A stretch of DNA of 64,000 nucleotides from Aurelia coerulea (taxonomy: Eukaryota; Cnidaria; Scyphozoa; Semaeostomeae; Ulmaridae), in NCBI GenBank assembly GCA_039566865.1, contig CM076961.1, positions 7,773,501 through 7,837,500 on the forward strand, written 5' to 3'. The notes under the pieces were generated by a model that worked only from the letters and a program-made list of their open reading frames with translations, had not been told where the DNA came from and made no database searches. A program made the translations under genes and the position numbers. Positions 42,566 through 54,439 of this stretch are shown piece by piece. Numbering within the stretch: the first letter of the stretch is position 1; the number at the start of each line of letters is the position of its first letter.

Positions 42566-43263
42566 ACAGCAGTGCTTCCTATTGGAAAATATCATAGTTT
42601 GTTTATTGAAAATATTTTAAAGTTACAGAGCTCTTTATCCTTTTTTCTTCAACCTCAAAATGATATTGCTGAAATGTTAAAAAGGGTGGAAGCTCTTGAA
42701 AAGAAACAGCAACCTACAGCAGATGATTTAAAGAGGGAAATTATCCAGTATGCCCTGCGGCAGGCAACTGATTTCGACAAATATCAAGCCCTAGAAAAGG
42801 CTGAACATCTAAAGTTCTTTGCCCGCGAGTCCAAGGACAAAAAAGCCGATTATTATTCGACGGTGCACTCTACTCTTTTAGAAAGGATTGACCGCCCCGC
42901 GGATCAATTTAGGAGCTATGTTCTCGCCTTGCTCGGGGACAGGGAATATGAAAGATTATAGAAGCCATTGGCAAAGTCGACAAAAGTTTTCCGCCCCGCA
43001 GCAGATTTTCAAGCCACAATCCTGTCGCAGCCTATTCAAGACCTCATTCTACACCTTCTGCCTTTCCACCACCTCTGATGAGCCAGACTTACCCTACTAC
43101 GTACCGATTCCAAAGCGAAAGGAGACGTTACTGTTCCTTCTGCCGTTCAACGACACACTCGTATTCCAGATGTTATAGACGACAGAATTTCTCAGGCTTT
43201 GGTCTTGCTCCTCGAATGAGATTTAATAACCAACACAATGAACAAAACTTTCCACCACAGTAG
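42566..43263 (+). pseudogene. DIRS gag-like protein with zinc knuckle
   Basis: The first frame (42,566-42,961) gives an alpha-helical protein with a coiled-coil-like start (EMLKRVEALEKKQQ). After a one-base shift near 42,960 the second frame runs to 43,263. It has a Ser/Pro-rich linker and a CCHC zinc knuckle C-SF-C-RSTT-H-SYSR-C near 43,128-43,170. It would package element RNA. The frameshift makes it inactive. The 600 bases after it (43,264-43,863) hold no frame I can support. Confidence 0.7.
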
Positions 43264-43863
43264 TATTTTAGAACTGTTATTTTATTGTGGATTCATTGTC
43301 GTTCCATTTGTTGACAGAAACTTAAGGTTTCGTTTTATTCAACTATCTATTAATCATTAAAATGTTTAACGATTGTTTTGGATGCTTCAACTCTCGCATT
43401 TATTTGTTTGCTTCATATTCTGTTCTACCTCCGCGGGGCATGGAATGTAATGTCTGGTTCGTTAAGGAAGCAACCGAGTCAAAAGACGGTTTTAAAGACA
43501 GTTTGTTATAAAAAATAGAAAACAAAACTATTTTTATAATGAACACCTTTAAAATGTCACGATTGCTGCAAGTTTCCTCCTTCACAGTCACTCGGGGGTC
43601 TAACTAAAGGCCTTAATACACGGCTCTACGCTGCTTGTTCTGGGTGACTGGGTTGGTGGTCTCTAATTTCCTTCTAAATCAAACATTACAATTTACGGTC
43701 AATTTCATTTCGCCTCATCTAGTCCACAAGTCCACAAACAATGTTCAAGGCGAAGCTGGAAGATCTTCTACAGTAAAAACGGAAAAGAAAGATAGCTTGG
43801 TGTGATCTAGAAGGAAAGGCCTCCAACCCATCCACACAGCAACCTTTAACTTCAATTAAAAGG

Positions 43864-45632
43864 ATGCAGACACGAGCAATACAATTTTCTGCAAAAGATA
43901 TCATTTTTCGAGATCCAAAACAATTCGTGGCAGGTCAACTCCATGAGAACTATGAGGTTTGCGATTTTATTACACAAGAGTACTATAAACGAGACGAAAT
44001 CCTAAAATACATCTCACAGGGCGTTTCTGTTTACGATTTCATTAGTCCTTTCAAAGGGCCTTTCAAAGGGAAATGTTACAATTCAAGGCTTCCTCCAGTC
44101 TCTCTGTTTCCCAATAGCAAGTCATGTGAGGCTTTCGACGATTTCGTTTCTAACTCTATTCTGGAAAGAGTAGCAAATGGTTCCTTGTCGGTGTGGGGGA
44201 AAGAAGGCTGTTGCATTCCTCCGCATCTTGTTATGCCAATAACCGTAGAACCAACTAAACCCCGCATGTGTCACGATGAACGTTTCCTTAACTTATGGAT
44301 GAAGTGCCCTGCTGTTAAATTGGACCCAATAACTGATTTACCGCGATATGTCGAACAAAGCCATTATCAAACAAAGCTCGACGACAAGTCAGGTTATGAT
44401 CATGTAAAACTTACAGAAGATAGCAGGACATTCTTTGGTATTGCTTGGACAGGATATTTTTTCGTCTACAACACGCTCCCATTTGGATGGGGCCCTAGTG
44501 CATACATTTATCAGACTATAGGGCTCGCAGCGTCTCATTTCATTCGTTCAAACGGGGTCCCCCTCAGTCAGTATATTGATGATAGGCACATAGGACAGAT
44601 TCGATTTAAGCAACCCATTCAATCAGCCTGGTCAAACATGGAACTCGCCGAGGCAGCTGTCTTTATAGCCTCCCTTGTCCTGGTACACTGCGGTTACTTC
44701 ATAGGGATTCAGAAATCAGTTTTATGCCCTACCCAAAAAATCTTATTTCTGGGCCTCATCTCAGATTCAGTCGCCCAGACTTTTACTTTACCACAGGGAA
44801 AGAAAGAGAAGTTTGCTCAACTAAGAGAATCAATTATTACTTCTCAGTATGTTTCAACTAAAACACTACAAAGGTTCGCGGGAAAAGTAATTTCATTCTC
44901 CCTCGCCGTTCCCGCGGCAAGGCTCTACATTCGTGAAGTAAATGCAGACATAAGCAGAGGGATTAGATCATCAAAACAGATTCCCATGTCAGACAGCCTC
45001 AAAAGCGAGCTCCAATACTGGAGGTTCCTAGACACCTGGCAAGATTCTCTCCCATGGAAAACAGAGAGACACATTTCGATTTCACTCTCTTCCGATGCAT
45101 CAAACACTGGATGGGGTGGTATCATTTCTCTGCCAAATGGGGATAAGATTACAAGGGATTATTGGTCCGAAGAAGAAAGGGCTACTCCCATTGCTATTAG
45201 AGAAGCAAAAGCTCTCGTAAACACCTTGATTGTATTCTCGAAATACTTATGTAATGCTCGTGTGGATGCTTACATCGACAGTCAAAACCTCTTGCATTTT
45301 TGGAACAACCAAGGAGGAAAGAGTATCGCACTAACTGACGAAATTAAGAGTCTTTTCAATTTGACACTAAAGCTCAAACGTTCTCTTGAATCTCTACTAT
45401 ACCCCTTCAGCTTCACTGCCTGCCGATGCTCCGTCACGATTCACATCTGACCTGGATTGCTGTCTCTCTGATGACTCGTGGAGAATAGTTGATCGTACGT
45501 ACGGTCCGCATACAGTAGACCTCATGGCAATCCCTTCAAATGTACGAAAAAACATACAAGGAGAAACTTTAAAATTCTACTCCCCATACCAATGCAACGG
45601 CTCCAGTGGAGTAAATGTTTTTGCTTAGAATC
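43864..45632 (+). pseudogene. DIRS reverse transcriptase-RNase H
   Basis: Starts ATGCAGACACGAGC at 43,864 and stays open for 528 codons. RT motifs: KPRMCHDERFLNLW near residue 136, LDDKSGYDHVKL, GWGPSAYIYQT, and QYIDD at 236-240 with the catalytic aspartates. RNase H follows (SSDASNTGWGG near 409, REAKAL, AYIDSQNLLHFW). Near 45,400 the frame shifts. The conserved tail PADAPSRF ... YGPHTVDLMA continues to 45,628, and after a further stop and shift a PPFVLIG...YWWPLL segment runs to about 45,913. These frameshifts disable it. Confidence 0.85.
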
Positions 45633-45935
45633 TCAACCCAACGGAAACCTTCTACGTGTTTCCCCCTTTTGTGCTGATTGGCTCACTGCTTCGATTCCTG
45701 CATAAATCAAGATGCACTGTAACGATAGTTGTTCATGATGTATCCCCAAGAAAGTATTGGTGGCCTTTACTGTCGTTGATGTCTGCAGATAAAATTTTAA
45801 TTGCCAGGAAAAATCAACCAGGTATTCTCCTTTTCCCACCCAACAAAAAGCGATGTTGGCTGACAAAACCTCTCCCATGGGATCTTTATGCCTTTAAGAT
45901 AATGTTTCATTGATGCCCTAGGTAACTGCCCAAAT

Positions 45936-47240
45936 TCCAAGAATCTGGAAGCCTGCAAGCCGATGCAAATCCTGTGAATATGCAAACGATTATGATTACC
46001 ACTTCTGCCAAAAGTGTGGCGTACAAAGGGCCACTTCTGCTCCATTCTTCCCTCCAGCAACGGTTGACATCGACACACCTCAACTCCAAAAGCGTCGTAA
46101 CTCCCTGCTTCAGTACAAAGAATCAAAGCCTTATCAAAAACAAAAATGTAGTCTCCAAACGCAATTAGAGTCTTTTCTATGGTCCTTACCAGAAAGAAAA
46201 GTGATTGCCACAGCTTCACCTAGAAATATCGTTGACTTCTTAATCTGGAGGGATAAGTTTGGTAAGACTATCCTTCACTCAAATGGCTGTGAATCAAAAG
46301 GCAACAAAGAAACATGCAAATGTAGTAAAGGCCTAGCAGCTGGAACCATTAACAATAATATTGGGAAGCTTATAACCATCTTTAAAGATAACGGCCGAGG
46401 AAGATCTTGGAACGATGATTTACATTTGGGAAATCCGTCATCTCATTTTTCTGTAAAGGAATATCATACCTTGCTACTGGAAGAACAGACCATTGAATAG
46501 TTTTTCCTGTTCAAGCCACGCCATTGTTCATGGACAAGCTGGTTGACGTGTGTAATCACTTGAAACAGTGCATGACAAAATCTGGAGACAAGCCTTCAAT
46601 TCTCTACACTTTGGCGAGAGACTTAGCTTTCTTTAGTATTGATTTTTTCTCGGGTGACAGGGGCTCCGATCTTGGCAGGGTAAAAGTTCTTGACGTTCTT
46701 GTTAGTCCAGAAAATAACGGATATGTCTTCAACCAAGTTTTTACAAAAACGCTTAGAGGAAATGGTAGCAACGTGTTTGCAATAAAGAAAGAAAAAAAAA
46801 GTCCCAGGCTGCTCCGCTTGCCCTGTTAAAAATAAAGAAACCTATTTATCTTTGTCATCCCGTATGTCCATCGACCTTCAAACACGATATTTGTTTCGCA
46901 CAACCGATCGTCATGGTCACATCACGGAAAATGCCTTCGCCGGCTCTGCAGTAGCGAACAGGCTCAAGAGACACATGATGAGAACGTTGTCAATTTTAGA
47001 TGAGGAAACCATGCATAGCCTCCGTAGTGGCTGTTCTGTCACTTTAGCACTTCTTGGTGTCCCATATTCAGAGATATGCCCGCCACGTAGGTTGGAAAAG
47101 TGTGAATATGGCCTTATACTACATTCAATGCGAGAGAGTATTCTCTCCAAACGGTGCTAGCTCTGTTTTGGCAGATTCATCACCCACGAAAGCCTTGCTG
47201 TTTGGGAAGAATTTTAGAAAAAGAAACACTTTGGATGGAT
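45936..47240 (+). pseudogene. DIRS tyrosine recombinase
   Basis: The N-terminal part has a zinc ribbon, C-KS-C then C-QK-C, near 45,964-46,017. A helical core-binding region follows (SPRNIVDFLIWRDKFGK near 46,215, then AAGTINNNIGKL near 46,340). The catalytic domain includes FFSGDRGSDLG (first Arg near 46,659), HSLRSGC (His/Arg near 47,014-47,025), HVGW near 47,082 and MALYY (nucleophilic Tyr near 47,115). At least three frame changes and two stops break it (near 46,500, 46,827 and 47,055). It would have joined circular cDNA to the target by strand exchange. Confidence 0.82.
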
Positions 47241-47423
47241 TTCTACCTATATTAAAGTAAAAACACAAAACGGCTCCTAATCTAATTGAGTGATGGAATA
47301 TATATATTTTCGTCCAAAATACCATAGTTTCTTTTCATATTTTCTTAGTACTATGATTTCTTCTAGGGATATTCAGATTGTTACCTCCGAAGCACTCTCC
47401 ATATCTTAGTCATTTGAAAGGAA

Positions 47424-47462
47424 GAGAGTGAAAACCTGTGAGAATATAGCACTATTGCTTAT
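47424..47462 (-). repeat. DIRS right inverted terminal repeat
   Basis: Complement reads ATAAGCAATAGTGCTATAT then TCTCACAGG. This matches the left repeat at 37,952-37,986 with small indels. Confidence 0.75.
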
Positions 47463-47692
47463 CGTTTTAGCATCTCGTTTTGTCATATCGAAATGGCATA
47501 TCGTATTGGCATATCGAAATGGCTTATCGTTTTAGCATATCGTTTTGTCATATCGTTTTGTCATCTCGTTTTGTCATCTCGTTTTGTCATGTCGTTTTGT
47601 CATCTCGTTTTGTCATGTCGTTTTGTCATCTCGTTTTGTCATATCGTTTTGTCATATCGAAATGGCATATCGTATTGGCATATCGAAATGCG
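47457..47692. repeat. 13-bp minisatellite, 18 units
   Basis: Units CATATCGTTTTGT, CATCTCGTTTTGT, CATATCGAAATGG and CATATCGTATTGG. The order is nearly symmetric, with GAAATGG-GTATTGG-GAAATGG triplets near both ends and ten GTTTTGT units between. All three plus-strand frames stay open because 39 is divisible by 3, so the apparent proteins are artefacts. It abuts the DIRS right end. Confidence 0.92.
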
Positions 47693-49220
47693 TTTTAAAT
47701 GTTAAATCGCCTTTTACATTAGAGATTGTCTTGTCAAATTGCATGTTTGAATATCATTTTGTATGTTTGGATGTCAAAATGTCTTTCAACATTTAACTTT
47801 TAATTTTGGTCTTAATCTCATTTCATAGTTTTTTGCTTATCATTTGGTACTTTAACTCCAAAAATATCAATAAGAATTAACATAAACTTTGAGGTTGGGC
47901 AAATGAAATACATGCTTCGAGTTGTTATAAATCCTGCCTTATCTCATGTGCATGGATGAATGAGTTTTGGCATAGTTTCTAACATGAAAATAGACTTAAT
48001 AGAATGCTGCGTTTGTTTTGGGTTTAGATGATTTTCCAAGTCAGTCAGTAAGATTTTAATCCAAATTGGTGTTTCTTTTTTAATAAATGTTGCATTTGGA
48101 TATTTTGAAGCGATTGGAAACTTCTCTGGTAACCTGATTGGCATAATGGGAGACGAAATTAGCAGTTAGCAGCACTCAGACTTCATAACCTTAAATCTGA
48201 ATCAGAAGTCACTTTGCTTTGGTTTCATTGTCTATTTTCTCTCAAGAGACAGGACTTCTGACAAACCAAAGCATATTTGAAAAATTTCAAACCGCAAGGT
48301 GCCGAGCGAACGAAAAAAGGAAGGAATGTAAATAGAATCATAAAATTTGCAATACTTGAAAGAATCAATTAGAGATATGCACAAACCATCTCGTCGGGTT
48401 TCGATGCAAATGAACTGAAACTTCAGTGAAGGTCAGATCATGATAAAACAGATGTTAGCGAAGATTTTGCGCGCAATTGCAATTTTATTACTAGTCGTCA
48501 GTCCATGAAATTTAATTTCTCCTTACTAGCCGGCCATAATGGGCGACCGGCCATAATGGGCGACCAGCCATAATGGGCGACGCTACTCTAGCTATGTATT
48601 TACCTCTATACAGACGTAATTTGGAAGCCCTTCTAACAGCGTATTTAAGGTTTTATCAGCCATGAGCACCGTGTCCTCTTATTAAATATGCAACAAAACG
48701 GAGCATAAATGTAATGGATTTAATTAAAATTATACACATACTAATAAATAGATCACCTTCAGTTAAAAATAAGATACATCAAAAGGAAAGGTTGGTTTAC
48801 TTCCACATTCCTACCTTGAAATGAATAGAAGGACTTTAAGATTGAATCAAGGCAAGGCAAGGATAACCAGTAATAACAAAGAGATATTTTTATCTAGGCT
48901 TAGCTGTTATTGACGATAGTATTAGACCGCCTTAAAAAGCACGAGAGCTATGAGTCGAAGGCGGCTATGTAATATATCTAAAATTCATTCATGTACGAAA
49001 CCAAATTAAATTAAATTTAGAACTGGCAAAGTTTCAACAATGATTCACCAGTTGATTAACAGTAACATTGGAAAAATAGATATTTTCACCACCGCAGGGC
49101 ATACCAATAGATTGGTTACATCTTTGAGATGAAAATGACTCCGAACCACATCAAAGAATGTTGGCAATTTTATCAACTGTTCCAGTCAGCCCACCTTGAT
49201 GGCTATTGACAAAAGATTGG
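47693..49220. other. Intergenic DNA, mostly unique-looking
   Basis: AT-rich with no supported gene. Contains the 17-bp triple repeat at 48,530-48,580. No transposon ends recognised. Confidence 0.5.
48530..48580. repeat. 17-bp tandem repeat, three units
   Basis: CCGGCCATAATGGGCGA twice, then CCAGCCATAATGGGCGA. The GGCCATAATGG core is close to a YY1/SRF-type palindromic text, but no function is shown. Confidence 0.9.
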
Positions 49221-49224
49221 CGTA

Positions 49225-49233
49225 AATAAAAGG
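49225..49233 (+). promoter_or_regulatory. TATA box of secreted-protein gene
   Basis: AATAAAAGG followed about 22-30 bases later by an initiator-like CCACAGTTT, and by the start codon at 49,284. This implies a 5' UTR of roughly 30 bases. Confidence 0.6.
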
Positions 49234-49283
49234 GACGAGGCTGATGCCACAGTTTGCAGATTTTCACTTTTTGGGCAGGAACC

Positions 49284-49415
49284 ATGTCTTCCAGGATATT
49301 TTATTCCGTCTTATGCCTCGCATTCGTGTCACTTGCTGCTGGATATCCTGACGAAAGTGTTCTAAAAATGACGCTGAAAGGAGGCAAACTTCCAGAGCGA
49401 ACTTTTAAAGCCATT
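49284..49415 (+). CDS. First exon of a putative secreted protein
   Basis: ATG in the context GGAACCATGT opens 44 codons that end at a consensus splice donor GTAAGT (49,416), phase 0. The first 20 residues (MSSRIFYSVLCLAFVSLAAG) form a classic signal peptide: Arg near the start, a hydrophobic core and a small-residue cleavage site. A hydrophilic segment follows (YPDESVLKMTLKGGKLPERT). TATA box, short 5' UTR, signal peptide and donor together make this the best candidate host gene in the window. No second exon could be identified before 51,238. Family not recognised; it could be any secreted or matrix protein. Confidence 0.6.
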
Positions 49416-49702
49416 GTAAGTCTTTTTTATATGCTAATATTGATATTAACGAGACGCATTATTATCAATTTGCTAACAAAATATTCAAGACAGACTTTTT
49501 TTTTTATTCGATATAAAATTTACAAACAAACTACTTAAAGCACTACGTACGAGCTACTTTACTACACTACAAGGACGATACCACGGAGTGCAAGAGACCA
49601 TGACAACTCCGCAGTCATTTACATAGAGAACATGTAACTAAACTAAAATTAAATTTACAGCTACAAAAAATACACATGAGCAATTTCTACTGATAAATAC
49701 TA

Positions 49703-49840
49703 AGGTTCGTTTCACATTGTATGTTGAGCTAACTTTGGGCAATCAGGTCTAATTCACAAGAATGGTTGAAATGGAGATTCAATTTTTCAAATTAGAACGG
49801 ATTGTGCCCAATGAGTCAAACATACAATGTGAAACAAACT
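49703..49840. mobile_element. Small mariner-like MITE, TA target
   Basis: 138 bp between TA dinucleotides (49,701 and 49,841). Inverted ends AGGTTCGTTTCACATTGTAT and, complemented, AGTTTGTTTCACATTGTAT, followed by TTGGGCA...ATC on both arms. Lies in the presumed first intron of the secreted-protein gene. Confidence 0.8.
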
Positions 49841-50320
49841 TACAGCAAAAAGAAAGAGAAGCAAAGGGACTTGAGGACTATGAATTGTAAACAAACGCAA
49901 ATGCTGTGAATTTCCTTAGTTAAATCGACCAGTTTGGTGAATGAACTTTGGGTCAGTTCAAGTACATGTTTATTAAAGACAGACTTTATTCATTGCTTAA
50001 TTTGTTGTACTACAACATGCCCCAGTCCCTGCTACAACTTGCCCCAAGCTCGGGGCAACTCGTAACACTCTGATCTTTATTGTCATTTGCAATTTACCAA
50101 ACATCTAAAGGCGACCTATTTGTGAAATAACATATGTTCAATAGCCAATGGCCACACACAACACATGGTGGTTTAAAAGCAGATCTGCGTTTTGCTCATA
50201 AGGAGGAAATTTCATTCTTCTGAAAAGTGTTACAATTAGCCTTGGTCTCGTCTGCTGTGGTTTCGTATTGTATTCAGTTTCTTTCTGTGAAATTTTGTAT
50301 TGTGATTAATGGTTTCAGTG

Positions 50321-50390
50321 GAGGGCCCCTTGTAATTCAGGTCCAGCTGAAGATCAACCTTCATTGATAAAATCAAATCAAATATAAAAA
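50321..50390 (+). mobile_element. LINE 3' UTR scrap
   Basis: GTGGAGGGCCCCTTGTAATTCAGG then CAGCTGAAGAT and an AAATC microsatellite tail. This matches the 3' UTR of the minus-strand LINE at 29,546-29,640, in opposite orientation. Confidence 0.7.
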
Positions 50391-51237
50391 AATATCAAAT
50401 ACCAACTAAATCGATCCATCAAAGTCTCAAAAATAAGTTTAAACGTATGCTCGTCTTGCCCTCTTTACCATAATTTGCAATATCATTTTCTGTATTATGT
50501 TTTCAAACAATTTCTACGGTGCTTTCTCGGGATCTCAGGACCAGCTCTTTGCATTTGCAAGAGTTTCATTGTATCTCCTTACTTGCATAGAAAACGAGAT
50601 TTTTGCATAAAAGATGGCAGTAAATTTCGAATTTTAGCACGATAAATTCCAGCTTATTGAGTGATGATCCATGAATTATCGCGCAATTTAAAATGGGGCA
50701 GCGTATTAAATTTATGATTCTTATTGATATTCCTCGAGCAATAAGTCTACATCAATTTTGCCAACACACTATTTTGTTCACTTTTGATAACATGGCAAAC
50801 ATTTAACTTGGACACAAAAGGGCTACTCACAAGTGGCTATCTTCATAGATAAGTTTTCTTTGAAATGTTAAATATGTAAGCAAAGATAACAATCAAGATT
50901 AAATTCATATTTTGTAAGAGAACACAGCCCACTTCATTGACTATAGAGTAAAGGTTGCAGTGATTTCAGATTGTTGGTGACCAAATGTCCCATATCGACA
51001 GATAGACTTAATGTCTTTGAAAAATATTTACTTCAAATTTCTTGAGAGCATTAAAGACAAATGACGGATATATGGCGTCTAGTTTTAAAATAGAAAAAAA
51101 CAGATGGCTGAGTGCTTTCATTTGTCCAATTGATTTGCTAATCTCTCGAGATCATCCAATACAATGGAATACAATAGGCTATATTTAGATTGCCCATGTC
51201 CCTAACTTAAATCGCCTTATACCTCCGTCACTTGTCT
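50391..51237. other. Intergenic or intronic DNA
   Basis: AT-rich; no exon, transposon end or tandem repeat that I can support. Confidence 0.45.
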
Positions 51238-52139
51238 TTAACCCTAATCCTACCGGGGGGGTATGTTTTCCACCCCCCTGTCAGTTTTTTGCAGAGCATT
51301 CTTTAACAACAAAAGCTATGACCCTCAAACTCTCTGACAATTAGTAATTATTTATTAGCTACATTTTGACAATTAAATTTTTAATAATATGTGTCACGTG
51401 ACAGGTGACACTACCATATTTGGAGCGAGGTATTGGAAAAATTAATCATTTTGATATTTTTACTCCCAGAATTAGTTCCAAATGTTGACTATTGTACTTT
51501 AAAAGAATCGGCAAACAATTAGCTTTCTATTGTTGTCAATAACAATGGAATTTGCTGACATCAGCATTCTTAAATTATGATGTCACTCGGGCCCCAATTT
51601 TGGGTCATTTTGGCAAATTTTGAAGTTTTTCCAACAGATTTTGTTAAAAATGCATAGAATGGCGTTATGCAACACTTTAAAAGCATTTTGAGCCAATTAT
51701 TATCAATTTTTGGCTAAAAAACACAGTTTTTAGTTATGACTTCATAAATTTTTGTCATTTTCTTCTAAAATAACAGTCTAAAAGCACCTATATGCATCAT
51801 ATTTGAATTGGAAATGAATAAAAATGAATAATACAGCAAATAAGAATGGAAAAAGTCATTAAGATTACCTTTATTCAGTTTTTACAACAAATAAGCCGGA
51901 AAAACATATATTTTGACATTTTCCGGCATTATGACGTCATAGTGACGTCACCTAATGAAGTGGCCACGCCCAAATCTACCAATCGGCTAAGAATAGTTAG
52001 GACTACGCCCTTGCCAAGTTTCAATGATCTCCCATTAGTCTACGGCTATTAATAGTGGGGGAGTGGAAAGCACCCCCCCCCCCCCCCCCCGGCTATGTTA
52101 GATCAAAAAAAGCCCGGTAGGATTAGGGATTAGGGTTAA
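51238..52139. mobile_element. TTAA element, family 1, reverse copy
   Basis: 902 bp, left TTAACCCTAATCCTACCGGG, right CCCGGTAGGATTAGGG plus a duplicated ATTAGGG and TTAA. It is the inverted counterpart of the element at 5,004 (its left part equals the right part there). It keeps CACGTG near 51,394 and TGACGTCA near 51,931 and 51,942. Two other sites have decayed to TGATGTCA and TGACTTCA. Confidence 0.88.
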
Positions 52140-52500
52140 GCCCTGCTAGCTACGTCCACGGTATTTCACTGAGCATCGCTCAGCATCTGCAACGTGTGAT
52201 TTTGTGCAAAATATAGAGGCATATCCAGCCTGAATTTGAGGTGGGGGGGGGGGGGCAGCTTCCAAAGATAGTGAATAAGCACGCCACTGGAGGTGAAAAT
52301 ATTTGGTCTCCTATCAAAGAAATTCTCTGTTTTTCCTAATGGATAATGCCTTGATTTATATGTTTCCCCACATGCAGATCGAGATTATATATTTCCCCAC
52401 ATACATATATACATAAGTCAACTAATAACGAGCATAAGAATGAATAAATATATTTAAAAAATAAATAGATACAGTAAATGGACGATAATAATACAGGAAT
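52140..52500. other. Interval with G-run, no gene
   Basis: A 14-base G-run near 52,240 and an AT-rich stretch with a short (CATA)n near 52,400. Nothing else is supported. Confidence 0.4.
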
Positions 52501-52830
52501 AATTTACAGTTATTCCTAAGTAGCACGCATTGCATTTACAAGTTGGTCTATCACATTGTTTAATCTTTTCTTGAAGCTATTTAGGTTTTCAGCTGATTCC
52601 ATTCGGTAGACAATTCCAGATTTGTGGTCCCATGGCTTTAGGGCTTTTTGAGCCAAAGGTTACTTGATTTGACCGAAAATGATAGACTGGCTACACAATC
52701 TCTGTATGCTCCTTAGAACGGATGTGTCGCTAATACAGAGACTTGTTGCCAAACACCATCTGAAATCGGACTAACTTGATAGCCTCGTTTTCATAAGCAC
52801 CACAGGCGTACACAATGCGTACACCGGAAT
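52500..52830 (-). pseudogene. LINE C-terminal scrap
   Basis: The minus strand reads VTFGSKSPKAMGPQIWNCLP near 52,605-52,665, the W-N-x-L-P motif of LINE reverse-transcriptase tails. A shifted frame continues with ENLNSFKKRLNNVIDQL and a stop. Upstream RT is lost. Confidence 0.7.
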
Positions 52831-52839
52831 TAATATCTT

Positions 52840-53368
52840 GACTGTTGTTGCTGCTGTGATCAGCAATCATCAAAGATCACTCTAGAAAACAACTCGTTGA
52901 TACCAAGTTTTATTCATGTGAATTTGAAAGAATTGCAGACAGTTTATGACTCTGACAACATTAAGCATGGACAGTGAACACAAAATTTTAATTTCAGAGG
53001 AGTTCAGAGAGACCAAAGATAAAGGAATCAAAGACTTGACAAGATACTGTAAGACATTACATCATTATTATACATTGTCATTAGCAATAGGTTAAGTGGA
53101 ATCAGTACAAGGAATTTTCAAGGGGAATGTTCTTTACAGTATATTAGCTCCAAGTGATTTGCTGCATCAGATAATCTGTCTCCAAGATAAATGCCATATA
53201 AATGCATACTGATGCCAGGTCTCATAATTATGAAGCAGATGTCTTGCTTTAAACAAACCCCTATGGATTAAAAACATTGACATCAATATGGTTAAGTAAC
53301 AACTACTTGTTAAATCAAAAGCAAAAAATTATATCATCATTTTCCTTTTTGTATGTGATCCAAAAACT
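52840..53368. other. Interval without recognisable features
   Basis: No gene, inverted end or repeat is evident. Confidence 0.4.
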
Positions 53369-53590
53369 GGGAGGGAGGGGGGGGGTTCTTCCATGGTAAA
53401 GGTACCTGGGGATGTGCGCCACGAGCAAGGGTACTTTTTGGACATCTAGTCGAGCCAAGGGTATCATTTTTACAGAAATTGGTCCAGCCAAGGGTACCAT
53501 TTTTGAAAAAGTTAGTCTAGCCAACAGTACCTCTTTAAATATGCTCGTGGCAGAGCCCTACCCAAAATTTAGCCAAGAACCCCCTCCCCT
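53369..53590. mobile_element. G-rich iteron element, short copy
   Basis: Begins G-run then GGTTCTTCCATGGTAAAGG and CCACGAGCAAGGGTAC. It ends with CTCGTGGCAGAG and a complemented TTCTT-GGGGG end. Contains three iterons of the AGCCAAGGGTACCATTTTT type, against more in the 405-bp copy at 16,612. Lengths differ by whole iterons. Confidence 0.75.
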
Positions 53591-54439
53591 CGCGGATAAA
53601 ACACCAGACAAAACATTGCTTGATGCACTAAGGCAAGAACGAGAAATAAAATGTTGGATTCATTTATTACCAGGCAACGTGGACCATTTTTGGTCATGTT
53701 CAAAAAACACCATAACGTTTTTTTATTAAAAAATTTAAAATTATTAAATTGCTTTATTTGGCAAATCATGCATTCAAACCAAAACAACTGTTGGGGGTGA
53801 TAAAGTACAACAGACCAGCATTGCCAAGTAACATGCTTGCAGTTAGATAATATTAGAAATTGAACTACACGACTCAAATGTAAACGAAAACATCACTAGC
53901 CTGAAGTAGACAAGGCAGTGTACTCACAAGACAACCGACACTTGACTTAGGCCTACACTGCTGTCTCGAAAATGCCTCTGAAATTGAAACAGCTTTACAT
54001 TTTGCCATTTCCCCTGTTAGAGCACCACAAACATATGTCTCTTCCCATTGCTCACTTTATCATGCCAAATAGCTAGCTAAATTCCTTCCGCTTCATTTGC
54101 TTTTCTGGTCTTCAGGTCGATCAAGCTGTGTCGAAAGCGCCGGTCACCATTGCTTCTTCCTGAAAAACGCAGACCAAACAGGCCTCTTCTTCAACGGGAG
54201 GTTTTCCAGTAAAAATAAGTGAAGAGAAGAAAAATTGATTGGCTACAAAATAATTTACCATTGTTTTAGCCAAAATGCTCCAATCAGATTACAAGCCCGT
54301 TTTTCGTTCTGAAAATTCCGATTTGAGACACTCTCTGGCAACTAGTCCCTCATTGAGCTGGCCATCAGCAACAAAAACAACAGCGAAATTGAGGGACTAG
54401 TGTAGCTAGTCTACGAAAATGATCCAGATTGTTTGGATT
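53591..54439. other. Interval without recognisable genes
   Basis: Short frames only. AT-rich with no clear transposon ends. Confidence 0.4.

Larger units (their letters stand above)
37952..47462 (+). mobile_element. DIRS-type tyrosine-recombinase retrotransposon
   Basis: Inverted terminal repeats: left ATAAGCATATAGTATTCTCAC (37,952 on), right, complemented, ATAAGCAATAGTGCTATATTCTCAC ending at 47,462. Between them, in order, lie a TATA box, a first coding exon, a minisatellite, gag with a zinc knuckle, RT-RNase H, and a tyrosine recombinase with a zinc ribbon. These are the defining parts of DIRS elements, which integrate by recombinase rather than integrase. At 9.5 kb it is long for the class because of 4.2 kb between the first exon and the gag body, including a TTAA element. 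Several frameshifts in gag and the recombinase show it is dead. Confidence 0.85.

Noticed and set aside
47480..47796. Three overlapping repetitive proteins
   Set aside because: A 13-bp repeat gives open frames in all three phases; there is no start context or conservation.
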